DNA of 33,324 bases. It comes from Leadbetterella sp031420365. Lineage in GTDB: Bacteria; Bacteroidota; Bacteroidia; Cytophagales; Spirosomataceae. Numbering within the stretch: position 1 is the first letter of the stretch; the number at the start of each line of letters is the position of its first letter. The notes under the pieces were generated by a model. That model did no database searches and had not been told where the DNA came from. It saw nothing but the letters and a program-made list of their open reading frames with translations. Shown in pieces: positions 8,822-17,751 of this stretch. Location: assembly GCA_031420365.1 (NCBI GenBank), contig JANOMP010000266.1:1-33324 (forward strand), read 5' to 3'. The translations under genes were made by a program, and so were the position numbers.

Positions 8822-9727
8822 ATGAAAAGAAGAGACTTTGTTGCCATGATTCCAGCTTTAGCTTTAGTTCAAAATAATCAAAATAAGACACTTGAGTTGC
8901 CAATTAGTAGCAATGGTTATAATTGGCAAACCTTTTTTAAAAGAGAAGGTAAAGTTTGGGGAGAACATATAAATGAAGATATAGCTTATTACTCACAATC
9001 GGGTTTGAAGGCGTATGAACCTAGTATTGAAAACCCAAAACATGCTGAAGAGATAATGGCAGCTTTGAAAAAAAATGATATCAAAATGCCTTCAATTTAT
9101 ATAAATAGTCTTTTACATTTAGAATCTGAAGCTCCAAAATCAATAGATAATTTTTTAGCCATTGCTAATCAAGTAAAAAAATTTGGTACAAAAATAATAG
9201 TTACTAATCCTACACCAATTAAATGGGGAAGTGCCAATCAAAAAACTGATGATCAATTGATTTTTCAGGCTAAAATGTTAAAAAAGTTAGGTGCATTATT
9301 AAAAAGCCAAGGAATTTCTTTAGCTTATCATACACATGATATGGAACTAAAGGGTGGTGCAAGGGAGTTTCACCACATGATGCAAAATGTGGAGCCAGAA
9401 TTTATGTCTTTTTGTATGGATGTCCATTGGATTTTTAGAGGTTCAGATAATTCTCAATTACCTATTTTTGATGTAATTAAAATGTATGGCAACAGAATTA
9501 TTGAACTTCACATAAGACAATCAAAAAATGGAATTTGGCAAGAAGTATTTACGGCCGAAGGAGATATTGATTATAATAAGTTTGTTTTTGAATTAAATAA
9601 AAATAAAATAAAACCTCATATTGTAATTGAACAATGTTTAGAAAAAGGTTCTCCAAATACAATGGACGTAATTAATGCTCATAAAATTGATTTACAAGAA
9701 ATTAAAAAGACTTTTAAATTATATTAG
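8822..9727 (+). CDS. Exported xylose-isomerase-like TIM-barrel protein (sugar phosphate isomerase/epimerase family)
   Basis: The product has 301 residues. It begins MKRRDF followed by a short hydrophobic stretch, a twin-arginine (Tat) type signal like that of many Bacteroidota sugar epimerases, so a periplasmic location is likely. The body is an AP2Ec/xylose-isomerase TIM barrel. Candidate metal and catalytic residues are in YHTHDMEL (near 173), CMDVHW (near 198), ELHIRQ (near 230) and VIEQ (near 283). Enzymes of this family isomerise or epimerise sugars and sugar acids, and some act on 3-keto-sugars. The next gene begins 9 bases after this stop, so the two are almost certainly cotranscribed. 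The following Gfo/Idh/MocA gene points to an oxidise/epimerise/reduce scheme. Confidence 0.8.
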   Translation: MKRRDFVAMIPALALVQNNQNKTLELPISSNGYNWQTFFKREGKVWGEHINEDIAYYSQSGLKAYEPSIENPKHAEEIMAALKKNDIKMPSIYINSLLHLESEAPKSIDNFLAIANQVKKFGTKIIVTNPTPIKWGSANQKTDDQLIFQAKMLKKLGALLKSQGISLAYHTHDMELKGGAREFHHMMQNVEPEFMSFCMDVHWIFRGSDNSQLPIFDVIKMYGNRIIELHIRQSKNGIWQEVFTAEGDIDYNKFVFELNKNKIKPHIVIEQCLEKGSPNTMDVINAHKIDLQEIKKTFKLY

Positions 9728-9736
9728 CCAAAAAAT

Positions 9737-10948
9737 ATGATAAAGATATGCATTTTAGGTGGAGGGTTTATTGGTAGATTTTATGCCGAATCTCTAATAG
9801 GAAGAAGAGGTAAAGATCAAGTAAAAGTAATATATGCTCGGAAAGAGGAAACTGCAGTTCGTTTTGCTACAGAGTATAATGTGCCTTTTTATTTTACTGA
9901 TATGGAGGCTGCAATTTCACATATTGAAACCGAAATGGTGATTATCGCTCTTCCTAATTATGTTCATGAAGACGCCGTTAATTTATGTGTAAAACACAAA
10001 AAAGCGGTACTCTGTACCAAGCCATTAGGAAGAACTGCCCCAGAAGCTTTGCGAATGACAAAGGCTTGTGAAGAAGCTGGTATTTTTTCAGGGTATCTTG
10101 AAGATTTATGCTATACTCCAAAATTTTCGAAGTCTCTAGCCAGTGTAAAAGCAGGTGCCATTGGAAGGGTACTTTGGGCTAAATCACGAGAAACCCATCC
10201 TGGTCCCCATTCAGATTGGTTTTGGGATATGGAAAAAGCGGGAGGGGGGGCAATCGTGGATATGGGTTGTCATTGTATAGAAATTTCCAGAAATTTTATT
10301 GGGAAAGACATTCTGCCTGTAGAAGTGATGTGTTGGGCCGATACACAAGTTAAACCAATTGACGCGGAAGATCATGCAATTGGCTTAGTAAAATATGAAA
10401 ATGGAGCGATTGGCCAATTCGAAGTTTCTTGGACTTTTAGAGGTGGAATGGATTTACGAGATGAGGTGATGGGTACAGAAGGGACTATCTGGGTGAATTC
10501 TTGGTTAAGGACTGGTTTTGAGATGTTTACAAGTGGGAATACCGATGGATATCTTGTGGAAAAAGCCGAAAGCTCATCTGGATGGCAATTTCCAGTAGGT
10601 GATGAAGCCCATGAGTTAGGATATACTAGTATGTTTATTGATATGTTTGAGGCGTACGAAAAAGGTAGCCAACCCCAAGAAACTTTTTATGATGGATATG
10701 TTGTAAATGCCATAATTGATGCAGCTTATAAATCGGCTAAAACTAAAATCTGGGAATCTGTTGTATTGACTGATTGGCGAGGGAAAAGGGGAGTATTAAA
10801 GCCTTCAGTGTTTATAGAGTATGATGTAGAACATTGGTTCATTAAGGATGAAATCTTACCAAATGGTGATAAGAAAACAATTTTGAAAAATAAATTGACA
10901 AATCAAATAGTAGAAAAACTATCTTTATTTAATAGATATGAACAATAG
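9737..10948 (+). CDS. Cytosolic Gfo/Idh/MocA-family oxidoreductase
   Basis: This 403-residue NAD(P)-dependent sugar or sugar-acid dehydrogenase has the Rossmann loop LGGGFIG at residues 7-13 and CTKPLGR near 93, which matches the family's EKP motif with Thr in place of Glu. The substrate-binding half follows, with DMGCHCIE near 175 giving the His usually involved in proton transfer. There is no signal peptide. The frame overlaps the start of the next oxidoreductase gene by 11 bases, and the previous stop is 9 bases upstream, so the three genes form a tight unit. The C-terminal ~50 residues extend past the usual end of the fold and are rich in charged residues. The substrate is unknown. Confidence 0.85.
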   Translation: MIKICILGGGFIGRFYAESLIGRRGKDQVKVIYARKEETAVRFATEYNVPFYFTDMEAAISHIETEMVIIALPNYVHEDAVNLCVKHKKAVLCTKPLGRTAPEALRMTKACEEAGIFSGYLEDLCYTPKFSKSLASVKAGAIGRVLWAKSRETHPGPHSDWFWDMEKAGGGAIVDMGCHCIEISRNFIGKDILPVEVMCWADTQVKPIDAEDHAIGLVKYENGAIGQFEVSWTFRGGMDLRDEVMGTEGTIWVNSWLRTGFEMFTSGNTDGYLVEKAESSSGWQFPVGDEAHELGYTSMFIDMFEAYEKGSQPQETFYDGYVVNAIIDAAYKSAKTKIWESVVLTDWRGKRGVLKPSVFIEYDVEHWFIKDEILPNGDKKTILKNKLTNQIVEKLSLFNRYEQ

Positions 10949-12329
10949 AAGAGATTTCTTGAAAAGAATGAGTGGGACTGCAGCAGGATTGGCTATCGGA
11001 GTTTCTTCAGAAGCATCATTTAAAAAAGTTGTAGCAAAAAAGAAAATAAATTCCCAGATTAAAGTTAGTGCTAACGATAAGTTGAAAATAGGGCTGATTG
11101 GGAGTGGAATTATTGGGCATTATGATACTGATACTGCATTGAAAGTAGATGGAGTAGAATTGGTAGCTGTTTGTGATTTGTATGATGGGCGATTAGATAG
11201 AGCAAAAGAAAAATGGGGTAAAAATATATTTACAACTAGAGATTATAGAGAGCTTTTAGCTAAAAACGATATAGATGCAGTGTTGATTTGTACTCCAGAC
11301 CATTGGCATCAAAAAATCGCTATTGATGCAATGAATGCTGGTAAACATGTGTATTGCGAAAAACCGATGGTGCAAAAGATTTCGGAAGGAATGGCAATGG
11401 TAAATACCCAAAAAAATACGGGTAAAGTATTCCAAGTTGGTAGTCAAAGGGCTAGTAGTGTGGCTATTTGGGAGGCTAAAAAAATTTTGGACAGTGGGAT
11501 GATTGGCGAGCTCACTTATGTTGACGCTTTTTGCGACCGATCAGAGACCAAAGGGGCTTGGAATTATTCTATTCCACTTGATGCATCACCAACAACTATT
11601 GATTTCGATACATTTTTAGGGCATGCTCCTAAAGTTCCATTTAGTGCGGAACGATTTTTCCGGTGGAGAAATTTCAAGGACTATGGTACTGGGGCAGCTG
11701 GTGATTTAATTGTTCATTTACTTACTGGAATACATACAATAACGGAGTCTAAAGGACCCAATAAAATTTTTTCATTAGCAGAACTAAATTTTTGGAAAGA
11801 CGGAAGAGATGCTTACGACCTTATTAATGCCTTAATGGATTATCCAAAAGCAAAATCGCATCCTGCTTTTCAAGTAATTACTAGAGTTAATCTATCGGAA
11901 GGCTCTGGAAAAGGCGGCTTCGGTATAAAATTTATTGGAACAGAAGGTGTAATTGACATAGGTTGGAATGAATTTAAAGTAAGGACAATAAAAAGAAATG
12001 CTGCACCTGGTTATGGCGGATACGATTCATTTGATAGTTTTTCTGCCAAACAAAAAGATGAATTTAAAAAATGGTATGACGACAAATATGGAAAAGCAGA
12101 AGTAGGCTATACCGTAAATAAAGAGACTAGTTTTGAACCTCCAAAAGGGTACGATGACCGCTTAGATCATATGATTGTGTTTTTTAATGCCATAAGAACT
12201 GGAAGTAAGATTGTAGAAGATGCAAGTTTTGGTCTGAGAGCAGCGGCTCCTTCGATAGCTTGCAATTTGAGTACGGAAAGAAATGCACCAGTACTTTGGG
12301 ATCCAGAAAAAATGATTTTGAAAGGCTGA
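10938..12329 (+). CDS. Tat-exported Gfo/Idh/MocA-family oxidoreductase
   Basis: The 463-residue product starts with MNNRRDFLKRMSG and a hydrophobic stretch rich in Ala and Gly (13-24), a clear twin-arginine signal. Such proteins are exported folded with a tightly bound nicotinamide cofactor. The Rossmann segment IGLIGSGIIG lies near residue 51, and YCEKPM near 139 carries the conserved Lys. A GDLIVH stretch near 255 holds the His of the catalytic region. Exported Gfo/Idh/MocA proteins in Bacteroidota often act on glycosides through 3-keto intermediates or as GH109-type enzymes. Which applies here cannot be settled by eye. It overlaps the cytosolic paralogue by 11 bases, which is unusual because the two products end up in different compartments. 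Confidence 0.85.
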   Translation: MNNRRDFLKRMSGTAAGLAIGVSSEASFKKVVAKKKINSQIKVSANDKLKIGLIGSGIIGHYDTDTALKVDGVELVAVCDLYDGRLDRAKEKWGKNIFTTRDYRELLAKNDIDAVLICTPDHWHQKIAIDAMNAGKHVYCEKPMVQKISEGMAMVNTQKNTGKVFQVGSQRASSVAIWEAKKILDSGMIGELTYVDAFCDRSETKGAWNYSIPLDASPTTIDFDTFLGHAPKVPFSAERFFRWRNFKDYGTGAAGDLIVHLLTGIHTITESKGPNKIFSLAELNFWKDGRDAYDLINALMDYPKAKSHPAFQVITRVNLSEGSGKGGFGIKFIGTEGVIDIGWNEFKVRTIKRNAAPGYGGYDSFDSFSAKQKDEFKKWYDDKYGKAEVGYTVNKETSFEPPKGYDDRLDHMIVFFNAIRTGSKIVEDASFGLRAAAPSIACNLSTERNAPVLWDPEKMILKG

Positions 12330-12418
12330 TTAAATTTATTTTTTAGCCCTTTTGTGAAAATTATTTAAAGAGTGTTGCTGTCGATATAATTAAGCATTAA
12401 TTATTTACAATCAAAAAT

Positions 12419-13171
12419 ATGTATACGTTAAAAGAAATTTCAAAAATGATAGATCATTCTTTGTTGCATCCAACTATGACTGATAAGGAACTTACAGATG
12501 GATGCAACATAGCATTAGATTATGATGTAGCTGCGGTGTGTATTAAGCCCTATTTTGTGAAAGAATGTGCGAACTTACTTAAAGGTTCAAATGTAAAAGT
12601 TTGCAGTGTAATTGGATTTCCACACGGAAATGGTACAATAGCCGCTAAGGTTTTTGAAACCAAATTAGCCTGCAAAGATGGAGCCACCGAAATAGACATG
12701 GTGGTAAATGCAGGTAAAGTTTTAGGGGAAGACTGGCGATATGTTAAAAAGGAAATAAACGCAATTAATAAGGAATGCATTAGGAATGGAGCTATTTTAA
12801 AAGTGATTTTTGAAAATGATTTCCTTCCAAAAGATAAATTTAAAATTAAGCTTTGTAAAATTTGTTCAATTGTTGGAGTGGCTTTTATAAAAACATCCAC
12901 TGGGTATGGCTACATAAAACAGCCAAATGGTGATTATAATTACAAAGGAGCCACGGAGCACGATTTGATTTTGATGAGAAAATATGCCGATCCAAAAATT
13001 CAGATTAAAGCGGCAGGAGGAGTTCGCACTTTAGATGGATTATTAAGAGTTAAAGAATTGGGTTGTTCTAGATTGGGGGCTTCAGCTACAGTAGCAATTA
13101 TGGTAGAAGCAAAAAAAAAATTAGGAATGAAAACTAAAGAAAATAATGTGACTGGGGATTTTGGATATTAA
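12419..13171 (+). CDS. Deoxyribose-phosphate-aldolase-like class I aldolase with an insertion after the Schiff-base lysine
   Basis: The protein is 250 residues long, against about 220 for typical short DeoC. EIDMVVNAGK at 91-100 holds the catalytic Asp93. FIKTSTGYGY at 156-165 holds the Schiff-base Lys158. KAAGGVRT at 198-205 holds the second Lys. All catalytic residues of DeoC are thus present. Right after the Schiff-base motif, where short bacterial DeoC proteins have a compact TGGAT phosphate-binding loop, about ten extra residues occur (roughly 166-176) before GATEHD. This changes the phosphate/substrate pocket. In its context it may cleave a related 2-deoxy or keto sugar acid (phosphate) rather than deoxyribose 5-phosphate. 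A plain nucleoside-salvage DeoC remains possible, but no other salvage genes are near. Confidence 0.82.
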   Translation: MYTLKEISKMIDHSLLHPTMTDKELTDGCNIALDYDVAAVCIKPYFVKECANLLKGSNVKVCSVIGFPHGNGTIAAKVFETKLACKDGATEIDMVVNAGKVLGEDWRYVKKEINAINKECIRNGAILKVIFENDFLPKDKFKIKLCKICSIVGVAFIKTSTGYGYIKQPNGDYNYKGATEHDLILMRKYADPKIQIKAAGGVRTLDGLLRVKELGCSRLGASATVAIMVEAKKKLGMKTKENNVTGDFGY

Positions 13172-13324
13172 AAAAGTGCCATTTTAAACCTTACCTTTGC
13201 TTTGTTTATTTATTAAGTTAAATCATTAAACTTTTTTTAGTTTCTGAAGTTTAAGTTTAAATTTTCTTTTTGTCTTTTAAGAATGCAATAAAAGTATTTA
13301 TTTTGCATCCACTAAAATCTATAG

Positions 13325-16300
13325 ATGCGTATTAACAAGGTTTTATTTTTTATTTTTATTTTAAATTTTGCATTTGGTCAGGATTATCCCCCAGGTTTTC
13401 AGGAACAAAGTTTTTCAAGTGATTGGGAAACGCCAACGGGACTTGTTTTTGACCATGCTGGTAAAATGTATGTTTTTGAAAGAGCAGGAAAAATTTACAA
13501 ATATGAAAACGAGCAAAAAAATTTACTAATTGATATCTCAGATGAAGTAGCTACTTGGGGGGACTATGGTCTTTTAAGTACTGTTTTAGATCCAAATTTT
13601 GCTTCGAATGGTTATATCTACCTATTTTATGCGGTAAATAGACACCATCTTTTGTATTTTGGTACTCCTGAATATGAAACTGAACCTATACAGGGAGCTA
13701 CTATCTGCAGGGCGACTCGATTTACCTTAGACGTTACAAATAATTTTAATTCACTTGTACCAAATTCTAGGCATGTAATTTTAGGCCAAACAAAAAGTAC
13801 AGGTGTTCCTTGTACGGGTATCAACCACGGTGGAGGACAAATGAATTTCGCCGTTGATGGTACTTTATTGATTTCAACGGGTGATGGTAGTAGGGGAGCC
13901 GATTATGAAAATCAAGCATTCCTTGATGAAATTGTTTCCCAGGAAGAATTTAATGTAGTGCGTAAATATTTAGCGGATTATTCGGGACAATGGAGAAGCC
14001 AATTAAGAAATTCTTTGAGTGGTAAAATATTACGAATAGACCCTTCAACAGGATATGGGGTTGCTTCTAATCCCTTTTTTAATTCAAGTGCTCCAGATGC
14101 TGATTCATCAAAAGTTTGGGCATTAGGTTTTAGAAATCCTTTTAGACTTACTATTAAACCAGGTTCTGGGAGTCATAAACAAATAGATGGTAATCCTGGG
14201 ATTTTGGTTGTATGTGATGTGGGGCAAGATTCCAAAGAAGAAATAAATGTTGTGACTCAAGCTGGTCAAAACTTTGGTTGGCCTCATCTTGAGGGAATTG
14301 ACCATGTTTTTTTTGATGATAATACTGCATTAATTCCAGCTAATCCTAAAAAACCGACTATTGAATGGGGAAGGGATACGCAAGTTCCTGCAAGAATTGT
14401 TGTGGATGGACAGATTTTTAATTATGGCTCTGTCGAATATCCCGATACCAGTTTTACGGGTAAAGCTTCGATAGGAGGTGTATTTTATGAGGGGCAAGAT
14501 TTTCCAGAGGAATACCATGAAGCTTATTTTTTTGCAGATTTTGATAGCTATTGGGTAAAAAGTGTAGTTTTTGATGCCAATAACAATCCAATATCACGTC
14601 AAGACTTTAGTGCTTTCCTTCCTGGTTTAATTAGTTTTACTTATAATCCATTTGATAAATCAATGTATTATACTACTAATTCAAAAGTAGCAAGATTTTT
14701 TTATGCTCCTGGTGGAAATCAACCGCCCGTTGCTCGATTTACGCATAATCCTATTTTTGGATCTTCGCCTCTAATTGTAAACTTTGATGCTTCAAGTTCA
14801 ACAGACCCCGAAAATGTTGCACTTACCTATTTGTGGGATTTTGGTGATAATACTACCTCAACACTGCCTAATCCAAGCCACACTTTCACTTCCCTTTCAT
14901 CTGCTCCGCAATCTTTTGATGTTGTGCTTACCGTAACGGATAACATGGGAGTTACAAATTCAATTTCCAAAAAAGTTTCTTTAAATAACACCCCGCCCCA
15001 AATTATTTCTACCAGCTTAGATAATTTAACTAAATTTTCAACCTCTGGCAATCCTACTATCAACTTGTTTGCAGTAGTACAAGACGCTGAAGAACCGAAC
15101 AGAGCATTGAGATATAAATGGCAAGTATTTTTATATCATAACAATCACAGCCATCCTGAGTTTTCAGGAACTCTATTAAGCCAAAATGTTATATTAGGTA
15201 CAATTCCTTGTGATGATAATTTATATTTTTACAGATTTGTGCTAACAGTTGAAGATTCATACGGTTTGGTAACTGTATTTCATAAAGACCTTTATCCTAA
15301 TTGTAATACATCTGATCTTCTAGCACCAGAACTACCACTTTTAAGAGCCGATTCTTTTTCTCAAAATAAATTTGAATTGAATTGGAATCGTATTATTGAT
15401 GATTATGGGATTAGGAATATTGAAGTATTTGTTAATGGTATTTCTAGGATAATTTTGTCAGCTAGCTCAATTAAATATGTTCATTCAAGTTCTAGTATTT
15501 TAACTGGTCAAAACTTTAGTGCTTATATAATTGCTCGAGATTTTGGTGGAAATTCAATAACAAGCCCAAAAATTTACTTCCAAGTGCCCTCAAATACCTG
15601 TAATAGTACATTAAGTACAATATACCTGTCAAATCTAAGCCCTAGTTCTGAAAGTGGGTTTGGTGTACCACTAAAAAACGACTTTAGTTATGATAATAGG
15701 TTTATTACTTTAGATGGAGTAGTTTATCCAAAAGGTTTGGGTATGCATGCAACTTCGGATGTTACGTATGATATTTCATCATTAAATTACGCAACATTTT
15801 CAGCAAAAATTGGTATTGATGATGAAATAAATTTTAACAATTATGGAGGAAGTGTGATTTTTAAAATATTTAAAGACAATTCTTTGGTTTATACTAGCCC
15901 AATTATGACGGCTTTTGATACCACAATTGATGTGAGTATGAATGTTTTGAATGCAAATTTGCTTCGATTAGAAGTAAATGAAACAAGCGATGGAAATATT
16001 GCTGACCATGCAGATTGGGCAGATGCTAAGCTAACAGGTCCATGTCCATCATTAGATTTAATTGCACCTTCCAACCCTTTAAATTTTACTATTACTAGGC
16101 TTGGAAATAATGTAGAATTAAATTGGAGTGCTGCAGTAGACAACCTAGACGCAAATATAGATTATGATATTTTTATAGATGGAATTTTGTTTGCTACAAC
16201 TAATACCACCGTTTTTCATATATCGAGTTTCCCTCTTGGAATTCATATTGTAACTATTCAAGCAAGAGATAATTTTGGAAATGTGGCTGTAACTAAAAGT

Positions 16301-16537
16301 TTGGAAATTAATTTTAACCTTTGCCCTCCAACTAACATTCTTTCAAATACGAATGCTTTTCTAATACAAAACCAAAATACTTTTTACAAAGCTTCAGTTT
16401 CTATTTCAGCAGCTAATCAGATTATTAATTCATCAAATGTTCTCTTTCAAGCTGCTCGAAATATTGAACTTCTGCCAGGTTTTTTTATTGAAAATGGAAG
16501 TGTTTTTACTGCTAAAATTGCAGGATGTTTAGATTAA
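13325..16537 (+). CDS. Secreted PQQ-type sugar dehydrogenase with PKD, NPCBM and C-terminal sorting-like module
   Basis: The 1070-residue product has a signal peptide (1-18, cut after AFG). Residues ~20-460 form the six-bladed soluble glucose/sorbosone dehydrogenase fold, with NHGGGQMNF near 173, LISTGDGSRGADY, ALGFRNPFR and a GDVGQ-like VCDVGQDSKEEIN stretch near 297. A PKD domain follows at ~463-554, with a WDFGDN motif. Next is an Ig-like spacer, then an NPCBM-type carbohydrate-binding domain at ~758-907 (YPKGLGMHA; HADWADA near the end). A fibronectin-III-like region covers ~915-1000. The C-terminal module contains IELLPGF and ends in AGCLD. By family it oxidises aldoses or related sugars to lactones outside the cell. 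The lactone would fit the UlaG-like hydrolase in the same gene run. It starts 153 bases after the aldolase gene, so it may have its own promoter. Confidence 0.83.
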   Translation: MRINKVLFFIFILNFAFGQDYPPGFQEQSFSSDWETPTGLVFDHAGKMYVFERAGKIYKYENEQKNLLIDISDEVATWGDYGLLSTVLDPNFASNGYIYLFYAVNRHHLLYFGTPEYETEPIQGATICRATRFTLDVTNNFNSLVPNSRHVILGQTKSTGVPCTGINHGGGQMNFAVDGTLLISTGDGSRGADYENQAFLDEIVSQEEFNVVRKYLADYSGQWRSQLRNSLSGKILRIDPSTGYGVASNPFFNSSAPDADSSKVWALGFRNPFRLTIKPGSGSHKQIDGNPGILVVCDVGQDSKEEINVVTQAGQNFGWPHLEGIDHVFFDDNTALIPANPKKPTIEWGRDTQVPARIVVDGQIFNYGSVEYPDTSFTGKASIGGVFYEGQDFPEEYHEAYFFADFDSYWVKSVVFDANNNPISRQDFSAFLPGLISFTYNPFDKSMYYTTNSKVARFFYAPGGNQPPVARFTHNPIFGSSPLIVNFDASSSTDPENVALTYLWDFGDNTTSTLPNPSHTFTSLSSAPQSFDVVLTVTDNMGVTNSISKKVSLNNTPPQIISTSLDNLTKFSTSGNPTINLFAVVQDAEEPNRALRYKWQVFLYHNNHSHPEFSGTLLSQNVILGTIPCDDNLYFYRFVLTVEDSYGLVTVFHKDLYPNCNTSDLLAPELPLLRADSFSQNKFELNWNRIIDDYGIRNIEVFVNGISRIILSASSIKYVHSSSSILTGQNFSAYIIARDFGGNSITSPKIYFQVPSNTCNSTLSTIYLSNLSPSSESGFGVPLKNDFSYDNRFITLDGVVYPKGLGMHATSDVTYDISSLNYATFSAKIGIDDEINFNNYGGSVIFKIFKDNSLVYTSPIMTAFDTTIDVSMNVLNANLLRLEVNETSDGNIADHADWADAKLTGPCPSLDLIAPSNPLNFTITRLGNNVELNWSAAVDNLDANIDYDIFIDGILFATTNTTVFHISSFPLGIHIVTIQARDNFGNVAVTKSLEINFNLCPPTNILSNTNAFLIQNQNTFYKASVSISAANQIINSSNVLFQAARNIELLPGFFIENGSVFTAKIAGCLD

Positions 16538-16549
16538 AATTTGAATTCA

Positions 16550-17081
16550 GCATATTTATTTATTCGGAATTTTATTAATGATGGCTTAAAGGGTGATTTT
16601 GCACTTTGAATTGGAACGCTTTTTACTGATATAGAGGTACCAATTTTGTTTATTGCAAAAAAAGAAAACATTGACAAAGTTATGACAAGGCTATCTTGGG
16701 TAGGGTATGGCAATATTATTGTCTATTTTGAAGGAAGTTTTGAGACTTGATTTAAAGACAAAAAATAATTTGATACTAAAGAGTCAATTTCTGCAGAAGA
16801 ATTTGCTAAAAGATATAAGTCAATAAATGGAAATATTTTGGTTAAAATTGGTAGAAAGCGTATTTTGCGGAGTATGTAGATAATTCAAAATCTGTGTCTT
16901 TGACCAATTTAAGTAATGATAAGGATGCTTTTTCAAATGTAGAGACTATAATTATATTCATTGTGTTGGTGGCTGTAGTTCAATTATTGTGGTTTCAATC
17001 TTAAAATCTAGTGGATTATGTAGGGTCGTTTGTATAGCTGGTGGATTTTCGAAAATCGCAAAACTGATGTGCCACTTTTAA
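16550..17081 (+). pseudogene. Remnant of an MBL-fold/rhodanese (persulfide-dioxygenase-like) protein; only two rhodanese domains left
   Basis: This 645-base stretch has no long open frame but translates piecewise into two rhodanese domains. In the frame of 16550, a first domain is readable (LKGDFAL, VPILFIAKKENIDKV, TRLSWVGYGNIIVYFEGSFE), then the start of a second (SISAEEFAKRY). Three in-frame stops interrupt it: TGA at 16607-16609 and 16748-16750, both at positions where the family has Trp, and TAA at 16766-16768. The frame shifts near 16857 (AYFAEYVDNSKSVSLTNLS) and again near 16950 (IHCVGGCSSIIVVSILKSSG, then IAGGFSKIAKL). In Bacteroidota, such domains follow an N-terminal metallo-beta-lactamase domain in a protein of about 470 residues. 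That domain is gone: the remnant begins 12 bases after the stop of the dehydrogenase gene, which suggests a deletion. The intact neighbours downstream are its usual sulfur-transport partners. Confidence 0.8.
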
Positions 17082-17182
17082 ATTTTGTTTGGCTATCAAA
17101 GTAAAAAGTTTAAAAATCATGAAAAATATTTTATACATTTATTTACTGAAATCTGAATATTTAATTATTAAACCGAATTGAA

Positions 17183-17749
17183 ATGTTAGAAATTATTAAA
17201 CAACCGTGGCATTGGTCAATTGCTGGTGTGCTTATTGGTTTAACAGTACCAACTTTGTTAATCATAGGTAATAAGACTTTTGGTATTTCTTCTTCTCTTA
17301 GGCATATCTGTGCCGCTTGTTTTCCTGCAAATATTTCATTTTTTAACTATGATTGGAAAAATGAAATTTGGAATCTGTTTTTTGTATTGGGTATACTTAT
17401 TGGTGGATTTATTGCAAGTAACTTTCTCACTAGTCCTTCTGATTTATTGATTAATGAAAATACTATTCGTGACTTAAAAGCCTTGGGTGTTACTGATTTT
17501 GCACATCTGTTACCAACCGATATTTTTAGCTTTGAAAATATTTTTACGCTAAAAGGATTTGTATTTTTTGTGGTTGGAGGTTTTTTTGTTGGTTTTGGTA
17601 CGCGATATGCAGGTGGTTGCACATCGGGACATTCTATAATGGGATTGTCAAACCTTCAGTTTCCATCATTGATAGCCACCATCAGTTTTATGATAGGTGG
17701 TTTCGTTATGACTCTTTTAATTTTACCTTTAATTTTTAAAATTTTCTAA
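17183..17749 (+). CDS. YeeE/YedE-family sulfur-compound transporter, first half-protein
   Basis: This 188-residue integral membrane protein (PF04143 type) has about five hydrophobic segments. Conserved Cys-containing segments are HICAACFPAN near residue 41 and GGCTSGHSIMG near 146, matching the cysteines that pass thiosulfate through YeeE by hydrogen bonding. In Bacteroidota the YeeE/YedE unit is often encoded as two adjacent halves, and the second half follows here after 2 bases. The predicted role is uptake of thiosulfate or another small sulfur compound. The upstream rhodanese partner is a pseudogene, so the imported sulfur would need another acceptor. Confidence 0.85.
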   Translation: MLEIIKQPWHWSIAGVLIGLTVPTLLIIGNKTFGISSSLRHICAACFPANISFFNYDWKNEIWNLFFVLGILIGGFIASNFLTSPSDLLINENTIRDLKALGVTDFAHLLPTDIFSFENIFTLKGFVFFVVGGFFVGFGTRYAGGCTSGHSIMGLSNLQFPSLIATISFMIGGFVMTLLILPLIFKIF

Positions 17750-17751
17750 AA

